Source: Bacteroidota bacterium
Lineage (GTDB): Bacteria; Bacteroidota; Bacteroidia; B-17B0; Aurantibacillaceae
Length of the DNA: 64,000 nucleotides
Direction: 5' to 3'
NCBI GenBank assembly: GCA_016708845.1
Contig: JADJFB010000004.1
Span: forward strand, 186,001-250,000
Shown: positions 1 to 8,741 of the stretch, in pieces
Layout of the letters: each line of letters starts with the position of its first letter
Numbering within the stretch: position 1 is the first letter of the stretch
Translations under genes and position numbers: made by a program
Notes under the pieces: generated by a model
What the model was told of the DNA's origin: nothing
The model's database searches: none
Seen by the model: only the letters and a program-made list of their open reading frames with translations

Positions 1-1
1 A

Positions 2-49
2 GAAACTAATAACACATCTCGTTCGGTTTTTCATCCACCTACAGTTTAG
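2..49 (+). CDS. C-terminal tail of a small Cys protein (partial)
   Basis: Only the last 15 codons are inside the window. They read ETNNTSRSVFHPPTV and then stop. The same ending (SSSVFHPPSL, then stop) lies in frame just after the small Cys protein at 30861, so I read this as the tail of a paralogue. It sits 139 bp before the Met/His-rich lipoprotein gene and heads the copper-receptor locus, just as its relative heads the MbnP-like locus. The function is unknown. The call rests on the matching tails and the matching position, both seen in the sequence; the gene body lies outside the window. Confidence 0.55.
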   Translation, partial: ETNNTSRSVFHPPTV

Positions 50-188
50 ACTATATTTATTTAGGTAATAATCTTTTTTTTCTTAAAGGTGATTATCAAG
101 TTTTTCAACAATTCATTTATTATTCAACTAATACAATTACTCTTTAACAGTGTTATCGATGGATTGTGTATAATTTAAAAACTCTATT

Positions 189-1028
189 ATGAAATCAATA
201 TTTAAGATGCTAGCATTAGCTGGCGTAATCGCATTTACTTTTTCTTGTAAAAAAAACAACACAGCACCTGACGAAGAAACAAATCCTACATCAAATCCCA
301 CTTCTAATTTAATTCAGATTGGAGAAACATATATTATTGGAGCAAATGCTAAAGCCATTATTTATTCGGCTAAACCATTTGAAACAGGATATAATGTTGT
401 TTATGTTGCGTTATTTGATTCTACCGATGGAAGCAGATTGTCAGCCGGACACTTTAATATTAATCCGATGATGGATATGGGAATGATGCAACATAGTTGT
501 CCAGTAGAAAATACAGCAGATACTACTACTACTGATAATTATTTTAAAACTGCTGTAGTTTTTTCCATGCCTGGAACCGCATCTGAATGGTCACTTAATT
601 TGAATTTCCATAATCATAAAAATGGTTTAGAGGGAAGTGGAACTTTAGGTGTAAATGTTATTTCAAGTTCTCCAGCTAGATTTAAGAGCACTGTATTGAG
701 TCTTGATAGTAATTCATCCGTACTTATATCATTAGTAGGTCTTTTAAATCCTCAAGTAGGGATTAATGATTTTGAAATTACTCTTCATAAGAAGGCGAGC
801 ATGATGTCTTTTCCTGCAATTGATAATTATTCTGTTGAAATTATTCCAGAAATGCCAAGTATGGGACACGGTTCTCCTAACAATGTAAAGCCTATATTAA
901 CATCAAATGGTCACTATGTGGGTAAAGTTAATTTTACAATGACAGGCTTATGGAGAATTAACTTAAAATTATATAAAAATGGAACACTTATTAGTAGTGA
1001 TCAGTATTTTGAAACAACACTACAGTAA
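189..1028 (+). CDS. Met/His-rich lipoprotein with YtkA/FixH-like C-terminus
   Basis: 279 aa. The signal peptide ends in a lipobox-like FSC with the lipidated Cys at residue 20, followed by two Lys, so it is probably anchored in the outer or inner membrane facing the periplasm. A Met/His/Cys cluster (MMDMGMMQHSCP, about residue 95) and a second motif MPSMGHGSP near residue 222 resemble metal-binding segments; the latter is typical of YtkA-like/FixH-like domains. The stop codon overlaps the start of the TonB receptor gene (TAATG), so the two are translationally coupled. I infer that it binds copper and works with that receptor. Met-rich motifs favour Cu(I), but no reaction can be assigned. Confidence 0.8.
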   Translation: MKSIFKMLALAGVIAFTFSCKKNNTAPDEETNPTSNPTSNLIQIGETYIIGANAKAIIYSAKPFETGYNVVYVALFDSTDGSRLSAGHFNINPMMDMGMMQHSCPVENTADTTTTDNYFKTAVVFSMPGTASEWSLNLNFHNHKNGLEGSGTLGVNVISSSPARFKSTVLSLDSNSSVLISLVGLLNPQVGINDFEITLHKKASMMSFPAIDNYSVEIIPEMPSMGHGSPNNVKPILTSNGHYVGKVNFTMTGLWRINLKLYKNGTLISSDQYFETTLQ

Positions 1029-3028
1029 TGTTTCGATTTAAGATCATATTATTAATGATTCTTTTTCAGCAGAGTTTATTAGGGCAAATAATTCCTAGTG
1101 ACTCTGCTGTTAAATCAGTTCAATTGGAAGAGGTATGTGTTTCTGAAAATTATGACAATGATAATCATGCTTTTGACTTTTATAAAAATAGTAAATTAGC
1201 AAGTACTGAAGATATTCTAAGTAGAATGCAAGGTGTTAATTTAATTAAAAGAGGAGCTTATGGATTAGAACCAACTTTACGAAATTTTAGTACTGGACAA
1301 TCTAATGTAACTATAGATGGAATGCGCATTTATGGTGCATGTACAGATAAAATGGATCCCGTATCTATCTATATTGAACCAGCAAATTTACAATCTATTC
1401 AAGTAGCCCATGGTGCTTCTGGCGCATTAGATGGAAGTACAATTGGAGGTCAGATTGGAATGAAACTAAAAGAGCCGACATTCACTTGTCATTCAAAATT
1501 AAACGGACAGTTTTCTCAATCCTATTTAACTGTAAATAATGGTTATAATTCATCGCTAACATTACAGCAATCTTATAAAAAAGTGGCTTATCGTGTCAGC
1601 GGAACTTTCAGAAAAGCTGATAATTATAGGGCAGGTTCAAATACTTTAATTCAACACTCAGAATATCAAAAATTAAACACTTCTGCAGCTATTTCATTTA
1701 AAATAACTCAATCTCAAATTTTAAAGTTAGATTATATTGGAGATTGGGGAAAAAACATTGGATATCCTGCATTACCAATGGATGTGGGGACTGCATCCGC
1801 ACAAATATTTTCTCTAGCTCATCAACTTGAACTGAGAAAGGGTTATTTTGCAAAAAATAATCTTAAAATTTATTACAATGATATTATTCACCAAATGGAT
1901 GATACACGGAGAATTGATGCGCCCATGCATATGGACATGCCTGGCTGGAGCAAAACATTTGGAGCATTTAATGAATTGTTTGGTAAAAATAACTTTAAAC
2001 TTCGGGTAGATTATCATCATGTTTATACTAGAGCTGATATGACTATGTATCCCTCTGGAGAAGCTATTATGTATATGCAAACGTTACCCGAAAATTATTT
2101 AAATGACATTGGAATAGCGATCAATCAATCATTTAATTTTAAATTTAAACAACAACTCAATATTAATGGTAGAATAGATTATTACAATCAATATGCATCT
2201 AAGGGAATCGGCTCAAAACAGTGGAAAGTGTATAATACAGATGTAACTGAAACTAAAACTGATTTTCTGAAAAATTTTAATCTTGTTTATAATAAAAGGG
2301 TTAAAGAAACAATTACAGCGCAATTTAGCGTTGGGTACGGAGAGAGAATACCTACCAGTAATGAGAGATACGGGTATTACTTATTTAATAGACAAGATCA
2401 GTTTGATTATATTGGAAACATCCACCTTAATCCAGAACAATCTTACCAGATGGAATTGTTATTTAAGCAACAGTTTAAAAAAGTTGAGTATTCTGTGAAT
2501 TTTTTCTATCATCATATTCAAAATTATATTTATTCATACCAATTAGTAGGATTTAGTCAGATGACGATTGGTGCGTATGGATTAAAAACCTATAAAAATA
2601 TTGATTATGCAACTAGTCAGGGATTTGAAGCAAATTTAAAAGCAAAGATTACAAGTCAGATGTCATATATAGCTACTGCGAAATATATTTATGCGCAAAC
2701 TAATGAAGGAACGCCTTTGCCTCTGATCTCTCCTTTTAAATTACAGCATGCTTTACGCTATAATTATAAACTTTTTCAGTTTCAATTTGAACATGATTAT
2801 GCAGCGACTCAAAGTCGAATTAATAGCGATTATGGAGATAAAATAACGCCATATTTTAATCTATTTAATTTCAGAGCATCACGAAATGTGAGAATTAAAT
2901 CTACCGTTCTGCAACTTACAGTAGCTTGTGAAAACATTTTCGATGCTAACTATAGAGAACATCTTGATATTGGAGGTGTACCAAGATTCGGACGAAATTT
3001 TCTAATGAATTTAAGTTTTATCTTTTAA
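1028..3028 (+). CDS. TonB-dependent copper receptor, OprC/NosA-like
   Basis: 666 aa outer-membrane receptor. A signal peptide (about residues 1-20) is followed directly by a plug domain (about 50-150) and a 22-strand-type barrel; there is no carboxypeptidase-like N-terminal domain. The plug carries GACTDKMDP, a CxxxM motif with Cys105 and Met109, and the barrel carries IHQMDD, an HxM motif with His288 and Met290. In Pseudomonas OprC the copper site is built from CxxxM and HxM, and here both occur in the expected plug and barrel positions. The next residues are also Met/His-rich (APMHMDMPG). Together with the Met-rich lipoprotein gene it overlaps, this points to copper import. The C-terminus ends in Phe as usual for barrels. 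Confidence 0.88.
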   Translation: MFRFKIILLMILFQQSLLGQIIPSDSAVKSVQLEEVCVSENYDNDNHAFDFYKNSKLASTEDILSRMQGVNLIKRGAYGLEPTLRNFSTGQSNVTIDGMRIYGACTDKMDPVSIYIEPANLQSIQVAHGASGALDGSTIGGQIGMKLKEPTFTCHSKLNGQFSQSYLTVNNGYNSSLTLQQSYKKVAYRVSGTFRKADNYRAGSNTLIQHSEYQKLNTSAAISFKITQSQILKLDYIGDWGKNIGYPALPMDVGTASAQIFSLAHQLELRKGYFAKNNLKIYYNDIIHQMDDTRRIDAPMHMDMPGWSKTFGAFNELFGKNNFKLRVDYHHVYTRADMTMYPSGEAIMYMQTLPENYLNDIGIAINQSFNFKFKQQLNINGRIDYYNQYASKGIGSKQWKVYNTDVTETKTDFLKNFNLVYNKRVKETITAQFSVGYGERIPTSNERYGYYLFNRQDQFDYIGNIHLNPEQSYQMELLFKQQFKKVEYSVNFFYHHIQNYIYSYQLVGFSQMTIGAYGLKTYKNIDYATSQGFEANLKAKITSQMSYIATAKYIYAQTNEGTPLPLISPFKLQHALRYNYKLFQFQFEHDYAATQSRINSDYGDKITPYFNLFNFRASRNVRIKSTVLQLTVACENIFDANYREHLDIGGVPRFGRNFLMNLSFIF

Positions 3029-3054
3029 GAGAATTTCATTAAATATTAATTGTA

Positions 3055-4272
3055 TTATATTTCTAATGATTTTTCTTTGGAGAGCCCATTAATATAGTGC
3101 CTGAGAAGAAAATAATAAAGATACTCCAAAAGAGTTTCGTTTACATATTTCACGACTATATAGCTAAAAGCTGCCACTCCCTGAACACCTAAAACTAATT
3201 CATTTAAAAGTATCCCGATAATAAATACGCTAAATGCTATAGTGGTTAGTGTATTAACTAATATTAATTTAAAAGTATATAGAAATGATAGAATGAATAC
3301 AGAAATTACCGCTAATAAAACTAAGTGTAAATAAGCAATAACTATCGGTCTAAATCCAAATGCAAGATCGCTTACTGCCGGAATAGTTGAGCCTAATTGT
3401 AATAATAGTTTTATTGTAAATGCAATGCCAACAAATAAAAATAGATAAGTCTGAAATTTATTTAATGTGTGCCTCCCAACTCAAGAGCTATTTTAATGGC
3501 TTTGACAATCTTTATCCATGCAAATACTTGTATAAAAGCAGCAATTACAACAATGATATATAGCCAAATAGGTAATTTTGCCCATAATGTTGATAGAAAA
3601 TAGGCAGGAACAAACGACATATAAAATAATTTAAAAAACTCTTTGTCGTATTTGAACTGAGGAAATATTGTATTGCATTCGCTAAAAAATATACCAAGAC
3701 ATGAGAATATAAAAAAACCGTTGTATTGAAAATGAAGGTAAAAATAAACAGAGGCTAAGTACCAGTGCTCATTAAAATTCCTGGAAGCCATCATGTATGC
3801 TAAGTAAAATGTGCCAATTGATGAAAAAATATTAAAAAATAGTGCTGCTTTAAACCATGGTTTGGAGGGATTTGAATCATCAATGTTTTCTAAGTCCTTA
3901 AAATAAAAAAATGCAAAAAAGCAGGCTATAACAATTGTAATTGTAGAGAGAATAATGGATAAAGTACTGTAGCCATTATAAGAAAATGAGAATAACATAC
4001 CATATGAACATATCAAATTTGCAATGATAATTCGTTTGTAATTTTTAGTATCTGTAAGTGGAAGTTTTTTTAAAACAAAGTGAATCATTAACACATATAG
4101 AGCATGTGTAATCCAACCAGCAAATGCAAAATGAGAATGGGCATGTTGTATGTTTTTGACTGAAGTATGGAAAATCAAAGCCGATTTTATACCTCATTAA
4201 AACACCAAGGCTAGCTACAATCAATAAATTAATTAGCGATATTTTTAACCAGAATTTAATATTAAAAGACAT
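3055..4272 (-). pseudogene. Polytopic membrane protein, haem-copper-oxidase-like (frameshifted)
   Basis: About 407 aa if repaired. The first part starts MSFNIKFWLK and runs to FDFPYFSQK; the middle part continues with the His-rich HAHSHFAFAGW; the last part, open in a third frame from about 3475 down to the stop at 3055, reads GIAFTIKLLLQLGSTIP and FGFRPIVIAYLHL. One missing A near 4150 and one missing G near 3475 (both in homopolymers) would rejoin all three. The paired His motifs and about ten hydrophobic segments resemble haem-binding membrane proteins of the oxidase/NnrS type, but I know no named function. It follows the Crp/Fnr gene by 2 bp, so it is probably in that operon and controlled by a redox or NO signal (inference). 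Confidence 0.7.
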
Positions 4273-4274
4273 AA

Positions 4275-4868
4275 TCAATATATTAGTTTGCGTTCAATTA
4301 TCTGAACTATTTTTTTAGTTTTCATTTTTGTTAAAGTCCTAATAACCGTTTCTACTCTTAATCCAGTATAATTAGCAATCTCTTGGCGAGTATAAGGGAT
4401 TTCAACCTTCTCACTTTCTCGATTGTTTTTCTTTTTAAAATCATTCAGAAACCCTATTATTCTTGACTCAGGCGTATTGTTTATAATTTCTCTGGCGGTT
4501 GTAGCTTTACTATATATTCGCTTAGCAAAAAGAATAATCATTTGTTTTTGATATACAGGATATTCATCTAAAATTTCTAAAAATTTCTCTTTTGATAATT
4601 TCAAAATAATTGTGTCTTGACAAGCTACAGCAGAAGAAGGGTAATTTTCATCAATGAACATGGGAGGTTCGCCAAAACTATGTCCAGTTTTAAATTCCGA
4701 CTGAGTAAATTCTTTCCCATCTAAATTTGTATTAAACATTTTAACAGTTCCTTCCATTATTTGATAATAAAATCTAGGTTGGTCGCCTTCATGGAATATA
4801 AAATCGCCTTTTTTGAATTTTTTAGCGACAGCACCCCATGTTATTAATATATCAGCATCAATTTGCAT
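4275..4868 (-). CDS. Crp/Fnr-family transcription regulator
   Basis: 197 aa. An N-terminal cyclic-nucleotide-binding fold (residues 15-115, with GDFIFHEGD and GHSFGEPPMF) leads through a helix to a Crp-type winged helix; the recognition segment is YTRQEIANYTGLRVETVIRTL (about 158-178). There is no N-terminal Cys cluster as in oxygen-sensing FNR, and the residues that bind cAMP are not evident, so the signal is unknown. It is the first gene of a two-gene unit with the His-rich membrane protein. Upstream (4869-5000) is AT-rich and could hold its own operator, but I saw no clear palindrome. Confidence 0.88.
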   Translation of the reverse strand: MQIDADILITWGAVAKKFKKGDFIFHEGDQPRFYYQIMEGTVKMFNTNLDGKEFTQSEFKTGHSFGEPPMFIDENYPSSAVACQDTIILKLSKEKFLEILDEYPVYQKQMIILFAKRIYSKATTAREIINNTPESRIIGFLNDFKKKNNRESEKVEIPYTRQEIANYTGLRVETVIRTLTKMKTKKIVQIIERKLIY

Positions 4869-5216
4869 AAACAGATCTTTTATTTCCCTAAAATTAATAA
4901 AAATGAAGAAATGGCGTTACGAATTTACTTTTATCAATTTGTTAATTTTATGATTATAATCATTAAAATAGGAAACAATACAACAAGTAAAAATGATATT
5001 TATTTCTTATAGATTAGATTTATTAGCTTTGCAAGACTTGGGATTAAAACAACGAAAGGAAATAATTGATTTTTTATAAATGTAGAACCGACAGTTGGCG
5101 TTTTTTTTATAAAAAATTTACAAACTTAAATTACTGAAGGTCAATTTATCTAAGAGATACACTAAAAAAATAATGCACTTTTTTTAGATAAAACTTTTAA
5201 CTGTTTTTTGAGTTTA

Positions 5217-5294
5217 TTATTCAAAGCCTTCGAAAAAAAAGTCTTTAACACTGATTTCTAAGGCCTTTAAAATTTTAACTAAGGTATTGACTGT
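5217..5294 (-). pseudogene. C-terminal remnant of an XRE-type HTH regulator
   Basis: Read on the minus strand, this piece encodes TVNTLVKILKALEISVKDFF and ends EGFE, then stop; an in-frame stop lies immediately upstream. It matches the last helix of HTH_3 regulators, and the gene at 6822-7037 ends in a similar way (LHELSNALKVPIETLFDF). Only about 25 codons remain. It is probably debris from an earlier insertion or deletion at the island edge. Confidence 0.4.
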
Positions 5295-5539
5295 TTACGA
5301 GGCTATTTATTACACAGGTTCCGATTTAACACTAGCCCCCAATCCTATCATTATTGAGAAAAACAGCTACTCTCTTCAGCAGCGAATGTTATTGGAGGAG
5401 TAAATGACTTTAAAACCTTTAAATACGGATTTTCAACAATACTCCTTATCAAGATCCTCTGCATTTCACTCATTTTTCATCCGATTTAACAAATTGAAAA
5501 AATTGAAAAAATTATTTTGATTATCAGTCTATTATAGAA

Positions 5540-5577
5540 TTTCACTAAAAAAAATGAATAAAATGTTTTTAGTGAAA
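5540..5577. repeat. Perfect 12-bp inverted repeat
   Basis: TTTCACTAAAAA at 5540-5551 is matched by TTTTTAGTGAAA at 5566-5577 with a 14-base loop. It lies upstream of the first island genes. It may be a terminator-like hairpin, an operator or an element end; nothing in the sequence decides between these. Confidence 0.5.
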
Positions 5578-5693
5578 CCTTCTCCTTCCCTAATTGATGG
5601 GGGTTTTGAGGCTTTGGCACTGATAAATAGATTAATTTTACAGTGTAAATCTTTGTACATCTACTCCGTATTAATTATAAATCTTAAAAAAAA

Positions 5694-6080
5694 ATGTTCG
5701 AACGTCACAGAATCTGTAAGAATCCAGATTGCATGGAATCCTTTGAAGCAATAAGTCCGTTGGCGGATTGTTGTCATAAACATGGCAAAGACACCTGTAA
5801 GAACCGAAAGAATTATTTAAGAAAATTAGCCATTAAGGCACTTGGAAAAAACGCATCATCAAAAGCATTGTGGTCCTATATGGTTCTGAAATGCCTACTA
5901 GATAAAAGAGAAATAAGGCCAAAACCAGAATTGCTTACCAAAATGGGACTTGATTTTAAATCTTTTGGACAACCAATACCATACAAAAAAGATGATACAA
6001 AATCGGTCTTGCCAATTGGAAATTTAGGACTACTTAAAATCGATGATGATAATTTAACAATTGTAAAAACAAACTTGTAA
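5694..6080 (+). CDS. Small Cys-rich hypothetical protein
   Basis: 128 aa starting MFERHRICKNPDC. The first 40 residues hold CxxxxC, CCxxH and a further Cys (Cys8, Cys13, then ADCCHKHGKDTCKN), a pattern typical of small zinc-binding fingers found beside recombinases and plasmid genes. The rest is basic and without a recognisable domain. It ends one base before the start of the next gene (6081), so the two form one unit. I cannot name a function; a DNA-binding accessory of the island is a guess. Confidence 0.6.
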   Translation: MFERHRICKNPDCMESFEAISPLADCCHKHGKDTCKNRKNYLRKLAIKALGKNASSKALWSYMVLKCLLDKREIRPKPELLTKMGLDFKSFGQPIPYKKDDTKSVLPIGNLGLLKIDDDNLTIVKTNL

Positions 6081-6587
6081 ATGGAAAACTTACCCCCAAA
6101 TTTAGAACCTACACTAGTAGATATTTCAACCATAGAAGAGCTAAACCCATTAAATGATTCCACAGATCTATTGGAGGAAATCCGCAAACAAAAATTTAAA
6201 GAAGAAAGAGTGAAGATTCTAAAACGCGCAAACGTTTTTACCGAAGACGATCGAGTGAAATTTAAAGATCCAACTCCCAAAACGGAAAGCGGCGAACTCC
6301 AAAAAACAGATGTAAAATCAAAAACAATTACCGCTATAGTGATTATAATAATTATGATTATTGTAGCCATTGTGGTTGCAAAAAAACATAGGCGCTTTAG
6401 AAAGGAAGACGTTGAAATTTTAGCTGATCCAAATGCGCCCTATTCATTCTTTAGAAATATACGAAGTACAGATATCGGATGTAATGCATTAATAGCAGCT
6501 GAAATTTTCATGTATTTAATTGCCCTTTTAGGCTTCTCTTATTTAATAAAAAATATTACTCGCCAAACCAATGAAACTTTTAATTGA
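6081..6587 (+). CDS. Hypothetical membrane protein with two helices
   Basis: 168 aa. An acidic, charged N-terminus of about 80 residues is followed by a strongly hydrophobic helix rich in Ile (ITAIVIIIIMIIVAIVVA, about 75-92), a basic stretch KKHRRFRKED and a second hydrophobic helix near 138-158. It starts directly after the upstream Cys-rich gene. No family recognised. The topology suggests two membrane passes with a long soluble head. Confidence 0.55.
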   Translation: MENLPPNLEPTLVDISTIEELNPLNDSTDLLEEIRKQKFKEERVKILKRANVFTEDDRVKFKDPTPKTESGELQKTDVKSKTITAIVIIIIMIIVAIVVAKKHRRFRKEDVEILADPNAPYSFFRNIRSTDIGCNALIAAEIFMYLIALLGFSYLIKNITRQTNETFN

Positions 6588-6821
6588 GTACTTTTCTGTG
6601 TTTTTGCTTGATGGAGCGTGGTCTTTTAACGACCTCAATACAAATTTCAATACTCGAAATCAACTTTTTAAATCGAATTTCAACAAGGTTAAACACAATT
6701 AAGCGGTATTCAACGGCATTCAACAAACTTCACCGCATTTCATCGGTTTTCACATTTAACCGATACAAAAATGACGAATTCGAAAATCGAGGCCAATAAT
6801 GTTTTTTTTAATTCATGTGCT

Positions 6822-7037
6822 CTAAAAATCAAATAGTGTTTCAATAGGTACCTTTAGTGCATTTGATAGCTCATGAAGATAGAATGCTGTTGGGTTTATT
6901 GCCCCCGCCTCTAATCTATTGATGTTCTGTTTAGGCTTGTTACACAATCTAGCGAGATCCACTTGGGATAGTTTTCGCTCTTCTCGAAGCTTAGAAATAC
7001 GCTTACCTAGTTTTTTAGTAAATGTTGTTTTCTCCAT
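6822..7037 (-). CDS. XRE-family HTH regulator
   Basis: 71 aa, essentially a lone HTH_3 domain: LGKRISKLREERKLSQVDLA for helices 1-2, then a recognition helix in CNKPKQNINRLEAG and the closing helix. The upstream gap to the divergent gene at 7133 is under 100 bp and contains short repeats of GGTTACTT/AAGTAACC and AAGTAATT around 7073-7115, which may be its operator. It probably represses itself and the divergent operon 7133-8299, as such pairs do in mobile elements (inference). Confidence 0.85.
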   Translation of the reverse strand: MEKTTFTKKLGKRISKLREERKLSQVDLARLCNKPKQNINRLEAGAINPTAFYLHELSNALKVPIETLFDF

Positions 7038-7132
7038 TTGATTCCAAAGTTATCAAAAAAAAGCAAAAAAATTAAGTAACCACATACGGTTACTTTTGGT
7101 AAAAGTAATTACATTTACAAAAACTAAATCAA

Positions 7133-7569
7133 ATGAAAATAGAACACTCTTCTCTACTTACATCAAATAGATTTTTTACAACAATATCTCCGAAGAATAG
7201 GTTCGAAGAAAATCTAAGATTAACTCTGTCTTTAAGAGGTAACAATATCATCGAAAATTTTGATTGGGCGTTTGTGGATCTTCACTTTCAATTGATGGAC
7301 AACAAAAAGGAAACTAAAAGAATTTTTCTTAATCGCGATGACTTTCGTGAAACAGCATTTTCTATAAAAATAAATACTGGAGATTTATTGAGCAAAATTC
7401 GCATTGGACTGTATTTTAAGAAAGAGGTTTCCTCAAATCAATTCTAGATAAAATTCTTGTAGCCGATAATGATGACCCTAAAATATCAAATTTGATATTC
7501 TTACCCACATTGAGAGAAACAATCCAAAATAGAGAACCCATTGAATTTATAGAAAATTACGGGTCATGA
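7133..7569 (+). CDS. Hypothetical protein, first gene of an island operon (frameshifted)
   Basis: The open frame from 7133 stops at 7447 after 104 aa (…IGLYFKKE), but a second frame continues at once with GFLKSILDKILVADNDDPKI and runs to a stop at 7567-7569. Adding one A in the run near 7424 joins them into about 146 aa. That stop overlaps the next start (ATGA), which supports the longer reading. There is no recognisable domain or signal peptide. It lies divergent from the XRE gene and is probably controlled by it. Confidence 0.55.
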
Positions 7570-7805
7570 GCATCGACAATTTTCAAGATATTCTAGATAC
7601 AGAGTTACCTGCTCTGCACGCCTTGATGGACAAGGCTTCTGAAAGAGTATTTTACTATTGGGCTTTAGCTGATAAAATTATTAAAATAACGGCTACCTCC
7701 CAATTGCCATTAAGCTATCTTGATAGTGCGGCTGAATCATACTTCAATGAGTATCATGACGGTAAATTCCGTCTAGGATTTAACCTTGAAAACATCTTAG
7801 TATGA
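7566..7805 (+). CDS. Hypothetical protein, second gene of the island operon
   Basis: 79 aa, acidic and probably helical (MSIDNFQDILDTELPALHAL). It overlaps both neighbours by ATGA (7566-7569 and 7802-7805), the mark of translational coupling. No family recognised. The tight coupling implies that the three products are made in fixed ratio and perhaps act together. Confidence 0.55.
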   Translation: MSIDNFQDILDTELPALHALMDKASERVFYYWALADKIIKITATSQLPLSYLDSAAESYFNEYHDGKFRLGFNLENILV

Positions 7806-8299
7806 AAAATAATAAGGAAGAAATAGATTACATGATGCTTTTTTAGTGGCATGCATCAGGAATTTTAATAAACAAAATTAGAATCAAGCCACAGCTTAAG
7901 AACTATTATGTTGATTATGAAAACTGGAAAATTAATACTGACGGAACGGGTTCTACAAACATTTGGATAGAGCCGAAAAAGAATCTGATCTACAAACCAG
8001 CGTTCAAGTCTCCGTTTCCTGAAATAGATATAAAAGGGTTATTGATAACCGTAAAAACAAAAATGGCAGCCGGCACAAAAAATAACAAAACTGTTAGTTT
8101 TGAAATAGCTGGAACTTTTAATCCTCGCATTTGGAGAGGTAGAAATGCCTTAGTATTTCAACCCATTGGAGAAACAGTAATTACAGGTCATAACAGAGTA
8201 GTGCTAGAGCACGACCAAATGTTTTCAACATACTTTTTAAAATATATAAGCCAAAACTATGCTGATTTCATTGTAAAATCTGTGAAATTTTTCAGTTAA
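7802..8299 (+). pseudogene. Hypothetical protein, third gene of the island operon (in-frame TAG)
   Basis: The start MKNNKEEIDYMMLF overlaps the previous stop (ATGA). A TAG at 7844-7846 interrupts the frame at codon 15; the same frame then stays open for 150 further codons (from WHASGILINKIRIKP to SVKFFS). If the stop is a one-base error the product is about 165 aa. Otherwise translation could restart internally, near 8042 (TTG) or 8063 (ATG). No domain recognised. Confidence 0.5.
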
Positions 8300-8462
8300 G
8301 GTTCAGTAAGTTATTTCATTTTACTAAAAAAAATATGTCAATTTTTTGGAGTTCAAAACCTAACATTAGTGTTATGTAATACCCGTAAATACTGAGTCTT
8401 GTGAATATCTGAGTTTCTTACTAAAACCTGTAAGCAGTACTTTTATTAAAAAAATAACCACA

Positions 8463-8741
8463 TGAAAAAAGAAACTATTTTAGAATTTATTTTTCTATTT
8501 GTAATTATACTATGTTACTATAGTGATAAGTTCGCTGGCAAAAAATCAAAGAGTTGATAAGGCTGTAATTCCGAATGATGCTAAACAATCTCGACTAACA
8601 TTAGATGAACTTAGGCAGTACCCAGGCTTAGAATCTATAGATGAAAAAGAAGGCTATGCTGCAATTGCATCATTAGAAAGCTATTCACGAATATTATTTG
8701 AATTATTCACCGAACATAAAAGAAACAAACATGAAAGATAA
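8463..8741 (+). CDS. Small membrane protein beside the recombinase (frameshifted)
   Basis: Starts MKKETILEFIFLFVIILCYY, a single N-terminal membrane helix. The frame stops early, but removing one A from the run near 8545 links it to a second frame with SRLTLDELRQYPGLESIDEK ending KRNKHER, about 92 aa in all. Small proteins with this LxxLRxYPGLE pattern accompany large serine recombinases in Bacteroidota elements as far as I recall. It overlaps the recombinase start by 11 bp. Function unknown. Confidence 0.5.

Larger units (their letters stand above)
4869..5693. other. Long AT-rich gap with gene remnants
   Basis: About 825 bp with no convincing intact gene. It holds the promoter region of the Crp/Fnr gene, a remnant of an XRE regulator (5217-5294), a perfect 12-bp inverted repeat (5540-5577) and several poly-A/poly-T runs. 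It probably contains the left border of the accessory island, since genes to the left look chromosomal and genes to the right look mobile. I looked for a copy of the tRNA-Leu 3' end here and found none. Confidence 0.5.

Noticed and set aside
5230..5403. Open plus-strand frame ending NSYSLQQRMLLEE
   Set aside because: It has no start codon and overlaps the XRE remnant on the other strand, which fits a known fold better.
4869..5693. Left attachment site of the island
   Set aside because: I searched by eye for a copy of the tRNA-Leu 3' end and found only 7-base matches such as GGAGGAG near 5395, which are expected by chance.
5554..5754. 66-codon frame MNKMFLVKPSPSLI
   Set aside because: It begins inside the inverted repeat, overlaps the better-supported Cys-rich gene, and has no recognisable features.
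6584..6799. 71-codon frame after the two-helix membrane protein
   Set aside because: Low-complexity repeats of TTCAACGGC/TTTCACA type; no start context and no protein-like pattern.
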